Shown piece by piece: positions 26,223-35,733 of a DNA stretch of 64,000 nucleotides; within the stretch, counting starts at the first letter, position 1, and the number at the start of each line of letters is the position of its first letter. Where the stretch lies: assembly GCF_003086795.1 (NCBI RefSeq), contig NZ_CP026003.1, positions 2,066,777 through 2,130,776 on the forward strand, in the 5' to 3' direction. The position numbers and the translations under genes are program-made. The notes under the pieces are model-generated. The model searched no databases, was not told where the DNA came from, and worked only from the letters and a program-made list of their open reading frames with translations. This DNA is from Stenotrophomonas sp. SAU14A_NAIMI4_5 (GTDB taxonomy: Bacteria; Pseudomonadota; Gammaproteobacteria; Xanthomonadales; Xanthomonadaceae).

Positions 26223-27445
26223 GCACCTCGCCCGATTTCCGTTCGCCCGCCTTCCTGCGTGCGCACATCGCCGACACCATGGCGTTCTACCACCCGCGCT
26301 GCATCGATCCCAACGGCGGCTTCTTCCACTACTTCCGCGATGACGGCAGCATCTACGATGCCGGCCACCGCCACCTGGTGAGCAGCACGCGCTTCGTTTT
26401 CAACTATGCGATGGCCTACCGCGAATTCGGCAATGCCGAGTACCGCGAGGCGGTGGAGCACGGCGTGCGCTACCTGCGCGAGGTGCACCGCAACCCGGCC
26501 ACCGGTGGCTATGCCTGGACCCTGCGCGATGGCAAGGTCGAGGACGACATGAACCACTGCTACGGCGTGGCCTTCGTGCTGCTGGCCTACAGCTGCGCGC
26601 TGAAGGCCGGCGTCGAGCAGGCCCGCACGTGGATGGACGAGACCTGGCAGCTGCTGGAAGCGCGCTTCTGGGAACCGCAGCACGGCCTTTACAAGGACGA
26701 AGCCGATGGCCAGTGGAACTTCACCGGCTATCGCGGCCAGAACGCCAACATGCATATGTGCGAGGCGATGCTGGCTGCGTTCGAGGCCAGTGGCGAGCAG
26801 CGCTATGTGGAGCGCGCGCTGCAGCTGGCCGACAACATGACCCGCCGCCAGGCCGCCAAGGCCGGTGGCCTGGTCTGGGAACACTACGACGTGAACTGGG
26901 AGATTGACTGGGATTACAACCTGGACAATCCCAAGCACCTGTTCCGCCCGTGGGGCTTCCAGCCTGGCCACCAGACCGAGTGGGCCAAGCTGCTGCTGAT
27001 CCTGGATCGTCACGTGCAGGCCGACTGGCTGGTGCCGACCGCGCAGCACCTGTTCGATGTGGCCGTGGAGCGCAGCTGGGACGAGGCACGCGGTGGCCTG
27101 TATTACGGCTTCGCGCCGGAATCGCGCCGCCAGCCGGGCATGGACGGCGCGCCGATTGGTGGCGACAGCTTCGTCTGCGACGACGACAAGTACTTCTGGG
27201 TGCAGGCCGAGACGCTGGCCACCGCCGCGCTGATGGCCAAGCGCACCGGCGATGACCGCTACTGGCAGTGGTACGAGCGCATCTGGGCGTACTCGTGGGA
27301 GCACTTCGTCGACCACCAGTACGGCGCGTGGTTCCGCATCCTCGATGCCGACAACCGCAAGTACAGCGACGAGAAGAGCCCGGCCGGCAAGGTGGATTAC
27401 CACACCATGGGCGCGTGCTACGAAGTGTTGAACGTCGTTCGTTGA
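26219..27445 (+). CDS. AGE-family sugar isomerase, probable D-mannose isomerase
   Basis: The 408-residue protein is an alpha6/alpha6-barrel of the N-acylglucosamine 2-epimerase/mannose isomerase family. Landmarks are SSTRFVFNYAMAYRE, EDDMNHCYGVAFVLLAY, GQNANMHMCEAMLAAFE, VNWEIDWDYN and PWGFQPGHQTEWAKLLLIL. In a mannoside operon, directly coupled (ATGA) to a fructokinase-like gene, conversion of mannose to fructose is the most likely reaction. The alternative, epimerisation of N-acetylmannosamine, is less likely because no amino-sugar genes stand alongside. Confidence 0.87.
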   Translation: MSTSPDFRSPAFLRAHIADTMAFYHPRCIDPNGGFFHYFRDDGSIYDAGHRHLVSSTRFVFNYAMAYREFGNAEYREAVEHGVRYLREVHRNPATGGYAWTLRDGKVEDDMNHCYGVAFVLLAYSCALKAGVEQARTWMDETWQLLEARFWEPQHGLYKDEADGQWNFTGYRGQNANMHMCEAMLAAFEASGEQRYVERALQLADNMTRRQAAKAGGLVWEHYDVNWEIDWDYNLDNPKHLFRPWGFQPGHQTEWAKLLLILDRHVQADWLVPTAQHLFDVAVERSWDEARGGLYYGFAPESRRQPGMDGAPIGGDSFVCDDDKYFWVQAETLATAALMAKRTGDDRYWQWYERIWAYSWEHFVDHQYGAWFRILDADNRKYSDEKSPAGKVDYHTMGACYEVLNVVR

Positions 27446-27481
27446 GGCACGTTTCGCCGAACGCATGACGCATGGAAATGG

Positions 27482-27504
27482 GTAGCGCCGGGCCACGCCC
27501 GGCG
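27482..27504. repeat. SMAG palindrome inside the mannoside operon
   Basis: GTAGCGCCGGGC and GCCCGGCG fold around CAC. It lies between the isomerase and beta-mannosidase genes, just before the Shine-Dalgarno of the latter. Confidence 0.7.
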
Positions 27505-27522
27505 GAACACCAGGAGCATCAC

Positions 27523-30141
27523 GTGCATCGTCTTTCCCTCGTTGTCCGTCTGCTCCTGCTGCTGGTCGTGGCGGTTGCATTCCCTGCCGCCGCCGCGCCG
27601 CTGCAGGCGCAGTGGGAGTTCCGCCTGTTGCCCGGCGATGCCCAGGGCGCCAGCCATCCGGGCCTGCAGCAGTGGCGCACGGCCACGGTGCCCGGCAGCG
27701 TGCACACCGACCTGCTGGCCCACGACCTGATCCGCGATCCCTACGTGGGCGCGTCCGAAGGTGATCTGCAATGGATCGGCCTGGCCGACTGGGAGTACCG
27801 CGCGCGCTTCGATGTGGATGCGGCCACCCTGGCCAAGCCCAATGCCGAACTGCGCTTCGATGGGCTGGATACCTATGCCGAGGTCTCCCTCAACGGCTGG
27901 CCGCTGCTGCGTGCGGATAATGCGCACCGCACCTGGCACGCGCGTGTCGAGGGGCAGCTGCGCGCCAAGGACAACGAACTGCTGGTCGTGTTCCGCTCGC
28001 CGATCCGCACGCTGCTGCCCGGCGTGCAGGCGATGCCGCACAAGATCGCCGGCAACTATCCCTCGCCCTATGGTGACGAGCCGAAGGACGCGATGGTCGG
28101 CAACTTCGCACGCAAGCCGGCCTACCACTTCGGCTGGGACTGGGGCCCGCGCTATGTCACTGCTGGCGTCTGGCGTGGCGTCGACCTGCAGGCCTGGGAT
28201 GCGCATCGGCTGACTGACCTGGCCGTGCGCACCGATGCGCTGGATGCGGGCCAGGCGAAGCTTGCCGTGCTGCTGCAGGTGGAGCAGGGCAGCGCCGCTG
28301 GTTCGGCTGTAGTGGCTGTGGACGTGCGCGACCCGGAGGGCCGCAACGTGGCCCAGCTGCAGCGCACGGTGCTGCTGAAGCCGGGCGCGAACACTGTCGA
28401 GATTCCCGTTGAACTGGCGGATCCGCGGCGCTGGTGGCCGGTTGGCCACGGCGCGCAGGACCGTTACACCGTGCAGGCACGCCTGGATGGCGGCCGTTCC
28501 GCCGAGCTGGCGCGCGAGCAGCGCATCGGCCTGCGCACCGTCGAGCTGCGGCGCGAGGAGGATGGCAAGGGCGGGCAGGGCTTCGCCTTCGTCATCAACG
28601 GCGTGGAGGTCTTCGCCAAGGGCGCGAACGTGATACCGTTCGATGCCTTCCCAGCACGTGTCGATCCCGCGCGCCTGCGCCAGGTGCTGACCGCCGCGCG
28701 CGACGCCAACATGAACATGCTGCGCAACTGGGGCGGCGGCTACTACGAGGACGATGCGTTCTTCGACATCGCCGACGAGCTGGGCCTGCTGGTCTGGCAG
28801 GACTTCATGTTCGGTGGCGGCATGCAGCCGGGCTACGATCCCGCGTTCCGCGCCAGCGTGGTGGCCGAGGCGCGCGACAACGTGCGCCGGTTGCGCCACC
28901 ACCCCAGCATCGTGCTGTGGTGTGGCAACAACGAAGAAGAGACGGCCTGGAAGGATTGGGGCCACGGCCGCGACCTGAAGGCCGCCGATCCCGCCTTCGC
29001 CGCCCGGGTCTGGCAGGGCTATGTGGATCTGTTCGGCAAGGACCTGCGCCAGGTGGTGGGTGAGGAGGGGTTGGGCGTGCCGTACTGGTCCAGTTCGCCC
29101 AGCAACGACCTGGACGAAAAGGCCAACGATTCCACCCGCGGCGACAAGCACTATTGGCAGGTCTGGGGCAATCCGGCGCTGCCGGTGCAGGCCTACCTGC
29201 GCGAGACGCCGCGCTTCATGTCCGAATATGGCCTGCAGGCCTGGCCGTCGCTGGCGACGGTGGACCAGATCGCCAGCCGCGACGAGCAGGGCATCGACAG
29301 CCCGGTGATCCGTGCCCACCAGAAGTTCATGGCGGGCGAGGGCAACAGCCGGCTGCTGCATTACATCGCACTGGGCTACGGCACGCCGAAGGATTTCGAG
29401 GATTTCGTCTACCTCAGCCAGGTGATGCAGGCCGATGGCATCGCGCTGGCGGCGCTTCATCACCGCGCCTCGCGGCCGTACACGATGGGCTCGCTGTACT
29501 GGCAGCTCAACGATGTGTGGCCGGGCGCCTCATGGTCCAGCGTCGATTACTACGGGCGCTGGAAGGCGTTGCACTTCGCCGCGCGCCGCTTCTTCGCGCC
29601 GGTGACTCTGGCGGCGCTGCGCGATGAGGGCCGCACGCAGGTGCGCCTGATCAACGACGGTGCCGCCGTGGATGCACGCTGGCGGCTGCGGGTGATGGAC
29701 GTGGAGGGCAAGGTGCTGCGCCGTCGCGAGGTGCCGGTGACGTTGGCCGCTGCCGGTGTGACCGCTGTCGGCGACTTCGCCGATGCCGAACTGCTGGCGG
29801 GGGCCGACCCGAAGCGCACCGTGGCGGTGTTCGAGCTGGTGCAGGCTGGCAGGGTGAGCGCACGCCAGGTGGTCGGCTTCGTCGAAGCGAAGGACCAGGA
29901 GCTGCCGCGGCAGGCTTTGAAGGCGGTGCTGGCCATCGACGGCGACCACTACCGGCTGCGGCTGCAGAGTTCTGCCTACGTGCGTTCGGCGTGGATCGAC
30001 TTCGGCGCGCTGGACGTGCAGGTGGAAGACAACCTGCTGGACCTGCTGCCCGGCGAGACGCGCGACATCGCCGTGCGCGGCCCGGTGGACCTGGCGACGC
30101 TGCGAGAAGCCCTGAAGGTAAAGACCCTCAACGACCGTTGA
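27523..30141 (+). CDS. secreted GH2 beta-mannosidase
   Basis: The 872-residue protein has a signal peptide (LVVRLLLLLVVAVAFPAAAAP) and the GH2 order: jelly-roll sugar-binding domain (about 30-200, with FGWDWGPRYVTAGVWRGV), Ig-like domain, then the TIM barrel. The acid/base glutamate is in LWCGNNEEETAW and the nucleophile in RFMSEYGLQAWPS; both contexts are beta-mannosidase rather than beta-galactosidase. It would remove the beta-linked mannose of the N-glycan core. The GTG at 27523 has AGGAG six bases before it; an ATG at 27472 would translate a SMAG repeat and is rejected. Last gene of the operon. Confidence 0.93.
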   Translation: MHRLSLVVRLLLLLVVAVAFPAAAAPLQAQWEFRLLPGDAQGASHPGLQQWRTATVPGSVHTDLLAHDLIRDPYVGASEGDLQWIGLADWEYRARFDVDAATLAKPNAELRFDGLDTYAEVSLNGWPLLRADNAHRTWHARVEGQLRAKDNELLVVFRSPIRTLLPGVQAMPHKIAGNYPSPYGDEPKDAMVGNFARKPAYHFGWDWGPRYVTAGVWRGVDLQAWDAHRLTDLAVRTDALDAGQAKLAVLLQVEQGSAAGSAVVAVDVRDPEGRNVAQLQRTVLLKPGANTVEIPVELADPRRWWPVGHGAQDRYTVQARLDGGRSAELAREQRIGLRTVELRREEDGKGGQGFAFVINGVEVFAKGANVIPFDAFPARVDPARLRQVLTAARDANMNMLRNWGGGYYEDDAFFDIADELGLLVWQDFMFGGGMQPGYDPAFRASVVAEARDNVRRLRHHPSIVLWCGNNEEETAWKDWGHGRDLKAADPAFAARVWQGYVDLFGKDLRQVVGEEGLGVPYWSSSPSNDLDEKANDSTRGDKHYWQVWGNPALPVQAYLRETPRFMSEYGLQAWPSLATVDQIASRDEQGIDSPVIRAHQKFMAGEGNSRLLHYIALGYGTPKDFEDFVYLSQVMQADGIALAALHHRASRPYTMGSLYWQLNDVWPGASWSSVDYYGRWKALHFAARRFFAPVTLAALRDEGRTQVRLINDGAAVDARWRLRVMDVEGKVLRRREVPVTLAAAGVTAVGDFADAELLAGADPKRTVAVFELVQAGRVSARQVVGFVEAKDQELPRQALKAVLAIDGDHYRLRLQSSAYVRSAWIDFGALDVQVEDNLLDLLPGETRDIAVRGPVDLATLREALKVKTLNDR

Positions 30142-30176
30142 GGGGCCGTCGGGTAGGTGCGGACCGTTGGCGGTGG

Positions 30177-30197
30177 GTGCGGACCGTTGGTCCGCAC
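30177..30197. repeat. GTGCGGACC-type palindrome between convergent genes
   Basis: GTGCGGACC-GTT-GGTCCGCAC follows a half-copy at about 30155-30170. It separates the GH2 gene from the convergent mtnC and is the same unit type as at 7912 and 7962. Confidence 0.7.
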
Positions 30198-30211
30198 ACC
30201 TTCCTGCCTTG

Positions 30212-30907
30212 TTACAGCTGGATCTGCTGGAAATTCTCGACGCGGTCGTGGCCGTTGGCGGCCTGGCCGGTGCGCGGCATCGGGTAGTCGTCCAGGCGGT
30301 CGATCAGGCGCGTCTGCAGGCCGGCCTCGCGGGCGGCATCCAGTTCTTCCACCACGTCGGACAGGAACAGGATCTCGCCGGCCGGCACGCCGATCGCCTG
30401 CACGATGCGGCGGTAGCTGTCCGCCTCGCGCTTGCCGCCGATCTCGGTATCGAACCAGCCCGACACCAGCGGGCTCAGGTCACCGGCATCGCTGAAGCCG
30501 AAGAACAGCTTCTGCGCCGGCACCGAACCGGACGAATACACATACAGCGGCAGGCCCGAGGCATGCCAGCCCTTCAGCACCGGCGCCACTTCCGGGTAGA
30601 AGTGCGCGGTGTAGTCGCCACGGCGGTAACCGGCATCCCAGATCAGGCCCTGCAGGGCCTTCAGCGCGGTGTGCTTGCGATCCTGGTCGATCCAGCCCTG
30701 CAGCGTCTCGGCCACCAGGCTGTCCTGGCAGGCGCCGCCGATCTCGGTGGCCACCGCATCCAGCCAGCGGCGGACGTCGGGCTGCTGGCCGTGCTCGGCG
30801 ACGAACGCCGGCAGCGCCTGGCGGGCATAGGGGAACAGCACGTTCTTGACGAACGAGATGCTGCTGGTGGTGCCTTCGATGTCGGTCAGGATGACGCGGG
30901 GCTGCAT
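30212..30907 (-). CDS. mtnC: enolase-phosphatase E1 (2,3-diketomethylthiopentyl-1-phosphate enolase/phosphatase)
   Basis: MtnC is a HAD-family enzyme of the methionine salvage pathway that forms acireductone. The 231-residue protein opens with the nucleophile motif [24 protein letters not shown], has [16 protein letters not shown] (motif II) and [13 protein letters not shown] (motif IV). It starts 3 bases after mtnD and is the last gene of the mtnB-mtnD-mtnC set. Mg2+-dependent and cytoplasmic. Confidence 0.95.
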   Translation of the reverse strand: MQPRVILTDIEGTTSSISFVKNVLFPYARQALPAFVAEHGQQPDVRRWLDAVATEIGGACQDSLVAETLQGWIDQDRKHTALKALQGLIWDAGYRRGDYTAHFYPEVAPVLKGWHASGLPLYVYSSGSVPAQKLFFGFSDAGDLSPLVSGWFDTEIGGKREADSYRRIVQAIGVPAGEILFLSDVVEELDAAREAGLQTRLIDRLDDYPMPRTGQAANGHDRVENFQQIQL

Positions 30908-30910
30908 GGA

Positions 30911-31468
30911 TCAGGACGCCTGGGTGGGAACGTAACGGGGGAATTTCTGCGCGATGTCGGTGCCGGTGAAATGACCGACCCAGCCGTCCGGCTCGGTGAA
31001 GAAGCGGATGGCCACGAAGCTCGGCTCATCACCCATGTCGAACCAGTGGGTGGTGCCATCGGGCACGGCGATCAGGTCGTCCTTCACGCACTCGATCTCA
31101 TAGACCTTGTCATCCACGTGCAGGGTGAACAGGCCCGAGCCTGCGACGAAGAAGCGCACCTCGTCTTCCTTGTGGAAGTGCTCGTCGAGGAACTTCTTCC
31201 GCAGCTCGGCACGGTTCGGGTTGTCCGGGGCGATCGACGCCACGTCCACGCTCTTGAAGCCGTGTTCGGCAACGAGGCGGTCGATGTCCGCACGGTAGGC
31301 GGCAAACACTTCGTCCTGGCTGGCGCCCGGCGCGACCGGCGCAGTGGCCTGCCAGCGTTCGAAAGTGACGTCGATCTTCTTCAGTTCGGCGGCGATGATC
31401 GCGCCGTCCTGGGTATCCAGCAGCGGCGATTCAGGGCGGGTGTCGTCGTAGATGCGCAGTCGGCTCAT
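30911..31468 (-). CDS. mtnD: acireductone dioxygenase
   Basis: MtnD is a cupin that splits acireductone to formate and the keto-acid precursor of methionine (Fe form). The 185-residue protein shows the metal ligands in [12 protein letters not shown] (His, His, Glu) and [10 protein letters not shown] (His). The ATG at 31468 gives the family start MSRLRIYDD; upstream codons in the frame are not conserved. It follows mtnB after 92 bases. Confidence 0.95.
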   Translation of the reverse strand: MSRLRIYDDTRPESPLLDTQDGAIIAAELKKIDVTFERWQATAPVAPGASQDEVFAAYRADIDRLVAEHGFKSVDVASIAPDNPNRAELRKKFLDEHFHKEDEVRFFVAGSGLFTLHVDDKVYEIECVKDDLIAVPDGTTHWFDMGDEPSFVAIRFFTEPDGWVGHFTGTDIAQKFPRYVPTQAS

Positions 31469-31560
31469 GGCGGCAGCTTGAACGTCTCGGGGGGAAGACA
31501 GGGTAACAGGGTGGTGAAGGGCGGCAGATTCCGGTTTGGAATCTGCACCCCGGCGCAGGC

Positions 31561-32202
31561 TCAGCCGCGCAGCTTGCGCAGTTCCAGTTCGCAGTGGAAC
31601 AGGAACTCGAAGGCTTCCATGTGGCGGCGCGCTTCGGCCATGTCGCGGCCCCAGGCGTACAGGCCGTGGCCGTCGATCAGGTAGCCCCACAGCGGCTGGG
31701 TATCGAGCAGGGCATCGACCTGCGCCGAGAGCACGTTCATGTCCTGGGTGTTGGCGAACACCGGCACGTCGATGGCCATTTCGTGGGTGCTGTTGCCGGC
31801 GAAGGCCTTCAGCAGCTCGTAGCCTTCGATGCGGATGTGGCCCTGCGGCGCGTACAGGCGCGAGGCGATGGTCTGCACCGGCGAATGGGTGTGCAGCACG
31901 CAGCCGATCTCCGGGAAGCGGCGGTACAGCTGGGTGTGCAGCAGGGTCTCGGCGGACGGACGCAGCGGGCGGCCGACGGCCAGGCCGTCGAAGTCCACCA
32001 CCATGATGTCGTCCTCGATCAGGCGGCCCTTGTCCTTGCCCGAGACGGTGATCGCGGCGTGGCGGTCGTCCAGGCGGTGGGAGAAGTTGCTGCTGGTGGC
32101 CGGGGTCCAGCCGGCGTGGGCCAGTTCGCGGACGTTGTCGATCAGCAGCTGGGCCAGTTCGCTCAGGCGCGCGGTGTCGTAGGGGAAGGTGGGGGCGTTC
32201 AT
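31561..32202 (-). CDS. mtnB: methylthioribulose-1-phosphate dehydratase
   Basis: MtnB is a zinc-dependent class II aldolase-like dehydratase of methionine salvage. The 213-residue protein has the ligand pair in [22 protein letters not shown] and the C-terminal [11 protein letters not shown] with the third histidine. The ATG at 32202 is used; the frame stays open upstream into a repeat region without homology. mtnA and the methylthioribose kinase or MTA phosphorylase are not in this window. Confidence 0.95.
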   Translation of the reverse strand: MNAPTFPYDTARLSELAQLLIDNVRELAHAGWTPATSSNFSHRLDDRHAAITVSGKDKGRLIEDDIMVVDFDGLAVGRPLRPSAETLLHTQLYRRFPEIGCVLHTHSPVQTIASRLYAPQGHIRIEGYELLKAFAGNSTHEMAIDVPVFANTQDMNVLSAQVDALLDTQPLWGYLIDGHGLYAWGRDMAEARRHMEAFEFLFHCELELRKLRG

Positions 32203-32283
32203 GCGGTCGATTTTACTGGATTCGGCCAACGGCTGAGCCCCTCGTGGCGGGTTGTTCGGGTTGATTCCTTGGGTTGGCCGGCC

Positions 32284-32372
32284 GGGTGGGCTGTGCAGGG
32301 GACGCCGTAAACCCGTCCTTGGGGGCTTGGCCGCGGCATCCATGCCGCGGACACCCCTGCACAACCCACCCG
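32284..32372 (+). repeat. composite long-arm repeat, copy 4
   Basis: Left arm GGGTGGGCTGTGCAGGGG (32284-32301) pairs with 32354-32372. Inside are the conserved ACGCCGTAAACCC and GGGGGCTTGG and a hairpin around GCATCCATGC (32336-32346). Arms differ in sequence from those of the other copies but stay complementary. Confidence 0.75.
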
Positions 32373-32448
32373 CCCGTCCACGGACAGGTTCCGTGCGCGC
32401 CAGCCACGGAGTGAAGAAGGAAGGGCAGAAGCGGGTCGCTTCGCTCGG

Positions 32449-32471
32449 AGCCGAGCATGGCTCGGCTCTAC
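32449..32471. repeat. SMAG palindrome
   Basis: AGCCGAGC-ATG-GCTCGGCT followed by CTAC (GTAG on the other strand). Confidence 0.75.
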
Positions 32472-32514
32472 AGGGAATTCATCGACCGGAGAATTTCCTT
32501 TCCCGGACGAATTC

Positions 32515-32537
32515 ATCCACGCATGGCGTGGATCTAC
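32515..32537. repeat. SMAG palindrome
   Basis: ATCCACGC-ATG-GCGTGGAT followed by CTAC. Confidence 0.75.
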
Positions 32538-32561
32538 CGGACGCGCCGGGAGAGTGTCAGG

Positions 32562-32740
32562 GGTGGGGAGGCATGGGTTCGCGGGGGTGTCCGCGGCATG
32601 GATGCCGCGGCCAAGCCTCCAGGGATGGATTCACGGCGTCCCCCGCGAACCCATGCCTCCCCGCCAAACCCTCAACCCAGCCGTTGCTCTGGAAGTTGCT
32701 CCAGCTCCAGCGGGTGCAGGGCCGCAGGCCCTGCACTACA
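32562..32740 (-). repeat. composite long-arm repeat, copy 5
   Basis: Arms 32562-32587 and 32640-32665 are 26-bp inverted repeats with one mismatch. The inner hairpin GGCATGGATGCC and the conserved GGATTCACGGCGTCC block are present. The GTGCAGGGC/GCCCTGCAC tail lies at about 32683-32738. Confidence 0.75.
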
Positions 32741-32748
32741 AAAACCCC

Positions 32749-34176
32749 TTACTGACCCCGCAGGCGGCTGTGCCTGAACCCGTAACCGAAATAGATCACG
32801 AATCCGACCACCGTCCACACGCCCATCAGCATCCAGTTGTGCAGCGTCATCGCCGACAGCAGCGCCAGGCAGCTCAGCACGCCCAGGGTGCAGATCAGCC
32901 ACGCCATCGGCATGCGGAACGGACGCGGCAGGTCCGGCTGCGTGCGGCGCAGGATCAGCACGCCCGCGCACACCGCCGTGAACGCGATCAACGTGCCCAT
33001 CGAGGTCAGTTCGCCCAGGATGTCCAGCGGGAACAGCGCCGCCAGCAGGGCGATGCCGATGCCGGTGATGACCGTATTGATGTGCGGGGTGCGGTACTTC
33101 GGGTGGATCCTGGTGAACACCGGCGGCAGCAGGCCGTCGCGGCCCATGATCATGAAGATGCGCGGCTGGCCGATGATCATCACCAGCACCACCGAGGACA
33201 GGCCGATCAGGGCGCCGACTTCGACCACCCAGCGCAGCCAACCGAGCTGCGGGTGCGCGGCGACGGCGGTCACCACCGGCTCGTCGGTGCCCAGCAGCGG
33301 GTAGGGCACCAGGCCGGTCATCACCGCCGCCATGGCGATGTACAGCACCGTGCAGATCACCAGCGACACCATCATGCCGAAGGGCATGTCGCGCTGCGGG
33401 TTCTTCGATTCCTGCGCCGCCACCGACACCGCCTCGAAGCCGATGTAGGCGAAGAACACCATCGCCGCGCCGCGCAGCACGCCTTCCATGCCGTACTTGC
33501 CGGGGCCTTCGTTGGCGGGGATGAACGGGGTCCAGTTGCTGGTGTCCACGTACTTCCAGCCGACCACGATGACCAGAATGATCAGGCCGGTCTTCAGCAC
33601 GACCATCGCCATGTTCATCGCCGAGGACTTGCTGATGCCGACGTAGCACAGCCAGGTCAGCAGCAGCACCAGGCCGGCCGCGGGCAGGTTGGCGATGGCG
33701 CCGGTCGGGCGCAGCTGCGCATCCAGTGGCGCGCTGACCAGTGACGCCGGTAGATGGATGTCGAACTGGCTGAGCAGGCTGAGGAAGTAGCCGGTCCAGC
33801 TGACCGCCACCGCCGAGGCCGACACGCCGTACTCCAGCACCAGCATCCAGCCGATGAACCAGGCGGAGAGCTCGCCGAAGGTGGCGTAGGTGTAGGTGTA
33901 GGCACTGCCGGAGACCGGCACCATCGAGGCGAACTCGGCGTAGGCCAGCGCGCAGAAGGCGCAGCAGATGGCCGCCAGCACGAAGGACAGCATGATGGCC
34001 GGGCCGGCGTGGTTGGCCGCAGCCTGGCCGGTGATGACGAAGATGCCGCCGCCGATCACCGCGCCGATGCCCAGGGCGGTCAGGCCCCACGGGCCGAGGT
34101 GGCGGCGCAGGCTCAGGCCGTTGGCGTCTTCATGGGCGGCATGCGGGTGCTTGGTGGCCCACAGTTGCTTGAACAT
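32749..34176 (-). CDS. APC-family amino-acid permease 1
   Basis: The 475-residue inner-membrane protein has about 12-13 hydrophobic segments. It shows the APC hallmark GIGAVIGGGIFVITGQAA in TM1 and the family block PVSGSAYTYTYATFGELSAWFIGWMLVLEYG. It resembles the cationic amino-acid transporter (CAT/YfnA) branch, but substrate cannot be assigned. It lies 84 bases downstream of a close paralogue, probably co-transcribed with it. Confidence 0.9.
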   Translation of the reverse strand: MFKQLWATKHPHAAHEDANGLSLRRHLGPWGLTALGIGAVIGGGIFVITGQAAANHAGPAIMLSFVLAAICCAFCALAYAEFASMVPVSGSAYTYTYATFGELSAWFIGWMLVLEYGVSASAVAVSWTGYFLSLLSQFDIHLPASLVSAPLDAQLRPTGAIANLPAAGLVLLLTWLCYVGISKSSAMNMAMVVLKTGLIILVIVVGWKYVDTSNWTPFIPANEGPGKYGMEGVLRGAAMVFFAYIGFEAVSVAAQESKNPQRDMPFGMMVSLVICTVLYIAMAAVMTGLVPYPLLGTDEPVVTAVAAHPQLGWLRWVVEVGALIGLSSVVLVMIIGQPRIFMIMGRDGLLPPVFTRIHPKYRTPHINTVITGIGIALLAALFPLDILGELTSMGTLIAFTAVCAGVLILRRTQPDLPRPFRMPMAWLICTLGVLSCLALLSAMTLHNWMLMGVWTVVGFVIYFGYGFRHSRLRGQ

Positions 34177-34260
34177 GGATGTCGATCTTTTCGAAGCGCG
34201 CCGCTGCCGGCGCGCGGGGAGAAACGGACGGGCCGGCGCAGGGGCCGGCCCGTAGGCACA

Positions 34261-35733
34261 TCAGGAGGACTTGGCCAGCTTGCTGTTGCGAATGCCGTAG
34301 CCGAGGTAGATCAGCAGGCCCAGCACGGTCCAGCCCACGAACAGGTGCCAATGCACCACGAACGCCTGCCAGAACAGGAACAGACAGGTGGCTGCGCCCA
34401 GCGGGCAGATGATCCAGACGGCCGGCACGCGGAACGGGCGGTGCAGGTCCGGCTTGCTGTAGCGCAGGACCAGCACGCCGATGCAGACGGTGGCGAAGGC
34501 CAGCAGGGTGCCCATCGAGACCAGCTCACCCAGCACGTTCAGCGGCACCAGGCCGGCCAGCGCCGCGGCGATCACGCCGACCACGATCGTGGCCCAGTAC
34601 GGGGTGCGGAACCGGGCGTGGACCTTGCCGAAGAACTTCGGCAGCAGGCCGTCGCGCGAGATCGTGTAGGCGATGCGGGTCTGGCCCATCATCATCACCA
34701 GGATCACCGAGGACAGACCGGCGATGGCGCCGATCTCGACCGCGGTCTTCAGCCAGGCCAGCTGCGGGTAGCCTTCCAGCGCGGTGGCCACCGGCTTGTC
34801 GGTGCCCAGCAGGTGGTACGGCATCATGCCGGTCAGCACCGCACAGACGATGATGTAGACGATGGTGCACACGGCCAGCGAGCCGAGCAGGCCGATCGGC
34901 ATGTTGCGCTGGGGGTCCTTGGTCTCGCCGGCGGCGGTGGAGACCGCATCGAAGCCGATGTAGGCGAAGAACACGATGGTGGCGGCGCGGAAGATGCCGC
35001 TCCAGCCGAACTCGCCCGGGCCGGTGTTTTCAGGGATGAAGGGGTGCCAGTTGCCCGGATCGATGTGCGCCGCGCCGATGCCGATGAACAGGCAGATGAC
35101 GGTGACCTTGATGGCCACGATGATCGCGTTGACGAAGGCCGACTGGGTGACGCCGACATACAGCAGGCCCGACACCGCCGCGATGATCAGCACCGCCGGC
35201 AGGTTGAACAGCTTGCCGGAGGCCACGAACTCGCTGCCGGTCCAGGCGATCGGCGCTGCGCTGAGCGCGTCCGGGAAGGGCATGTTCAGCGTGCTGGTGA
35301 CGAAGCTGATCAGGTATGCCGACCAGCCCACCGCGACCGAGGCCGAGGCGAACAGGTATTCCAGCACCAGGCACCAGCCGATGAACCAGGCCATGCCTTC
35401 GCCGAGGGTGGCGTAGGAGTAGGAGTAGGCGCTGCCGGAGACCGGCATCATCGCCGCGAACTCGGCGTAGCACAGGCCCGCCAGCGCGCAGGCGAAGCCG
35501 GCGATGACGAACGAGAGCATGACCGCCGGGCCGGCATGGTTGGCCGCGGCCTGGCCGGTCAGCACGAAGATGCCTGCGCCGATCACCGCACCAATGCCGA
35601 GCATGATGAGGTGTTTCGCCGTGAGGGTCCGTTTCAACGTGGCTTCGCCGTCCAGGCTGCCTTCGATGGGTTCGCCAGCATCGACGTGCCCGGCCGGCTG
35701 GACCGGCTTGACCCTCAACAGTGCTTTCAGCAT
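34261..35733 (-). CDS. APC-family amino-acid permease 2
   Basis: The 490-residue paralogue of the neighbouring permease shares GIGAVIGAGIFVLTGQAAANHAGP in TM1 and the segment AMMPVSGSAYSYSYATLGEGMAWFIGW. It has a longer hydrophilic N-terminus (about 40 residues). The ATG at 35733 is chosen: AGGAAAG stands a few bases upstream and the protein then starts MLKALLRVKP. The open frame extends further but without homology. The pair looks like an old tandem duplication. Confidence 0.9.
   Translation of the reverse strand: MLKALLRVKPVQPAGHVDAGEPIEGSLDGEATLKRTLTAKHLIMLGIGAVIGAGIFVLTGQAAANHAGPAVMLSFVIAGFACALAGLCYAEFAAMMPVSGSAYSYSYATLGEGMAWFIGWCLVLEYLFASASVAVGWSAYLISFVTSTLNMPFPDALSAAPIAWTGSEFVASGKLFNLPAVLIIAAVSGLLYVGVTQSAFVNAIIVAIKVTVICLFIGIGAAHIDPGNWHPFIPENTGPGEFGWSGIFRAATIVFFAYIGFDAVSTAAGETKDPQRNMPIGLLGSLAVCTIVYIIVCAVLTGMMPYHLLGTDKPVATALEGYPQLAWLKTAVEIGAIAGLSSVILVMMMGQTRIAYTISRDGLLPKFFGKVHARFRTPYWATIVVGVIAAALAGLVPLNVLGELVSMGTLLAFATVCIGVLVLRYSKPDLHRPFRVPAVWIICPLGAATCLFLFWQAFVVHWHLFVGWTVLGLLIYLGYGIRNSKLAKSS

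Larger units (their letters stand above)
32203..32748. other. 546-base gene-free stretch of repeats between mtnB and an APC permease gene
   Basis: It contains two composite long-arm repeats in opposite orientation (about 32284-32372 and 32562-32740) and two SMAG palindromes (32449-32471 and 32515-32537). No open frame here looks like protein. It presumably also carries the mtnB promoter near its left end, which I cannot pinpoint. Confidence 0.75.

Noticed and set aside
26301..26318. ATCGATC in the isomerase gene as an operator
   Set aside because: GCATCGATCCCAA is made of common codons (Cys-Ile-Asp-Pro-Asn) with no codon bias anomaly, unlike the site at 25256. Chance is sufficient.
32203..32300. 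SAM riboswitch upstream of the methionine salvage genes
   Set aside because: The upstream sequence of mtnB is occupied by dispersed repeats, and I see no conserved SAM-box core or terminator.
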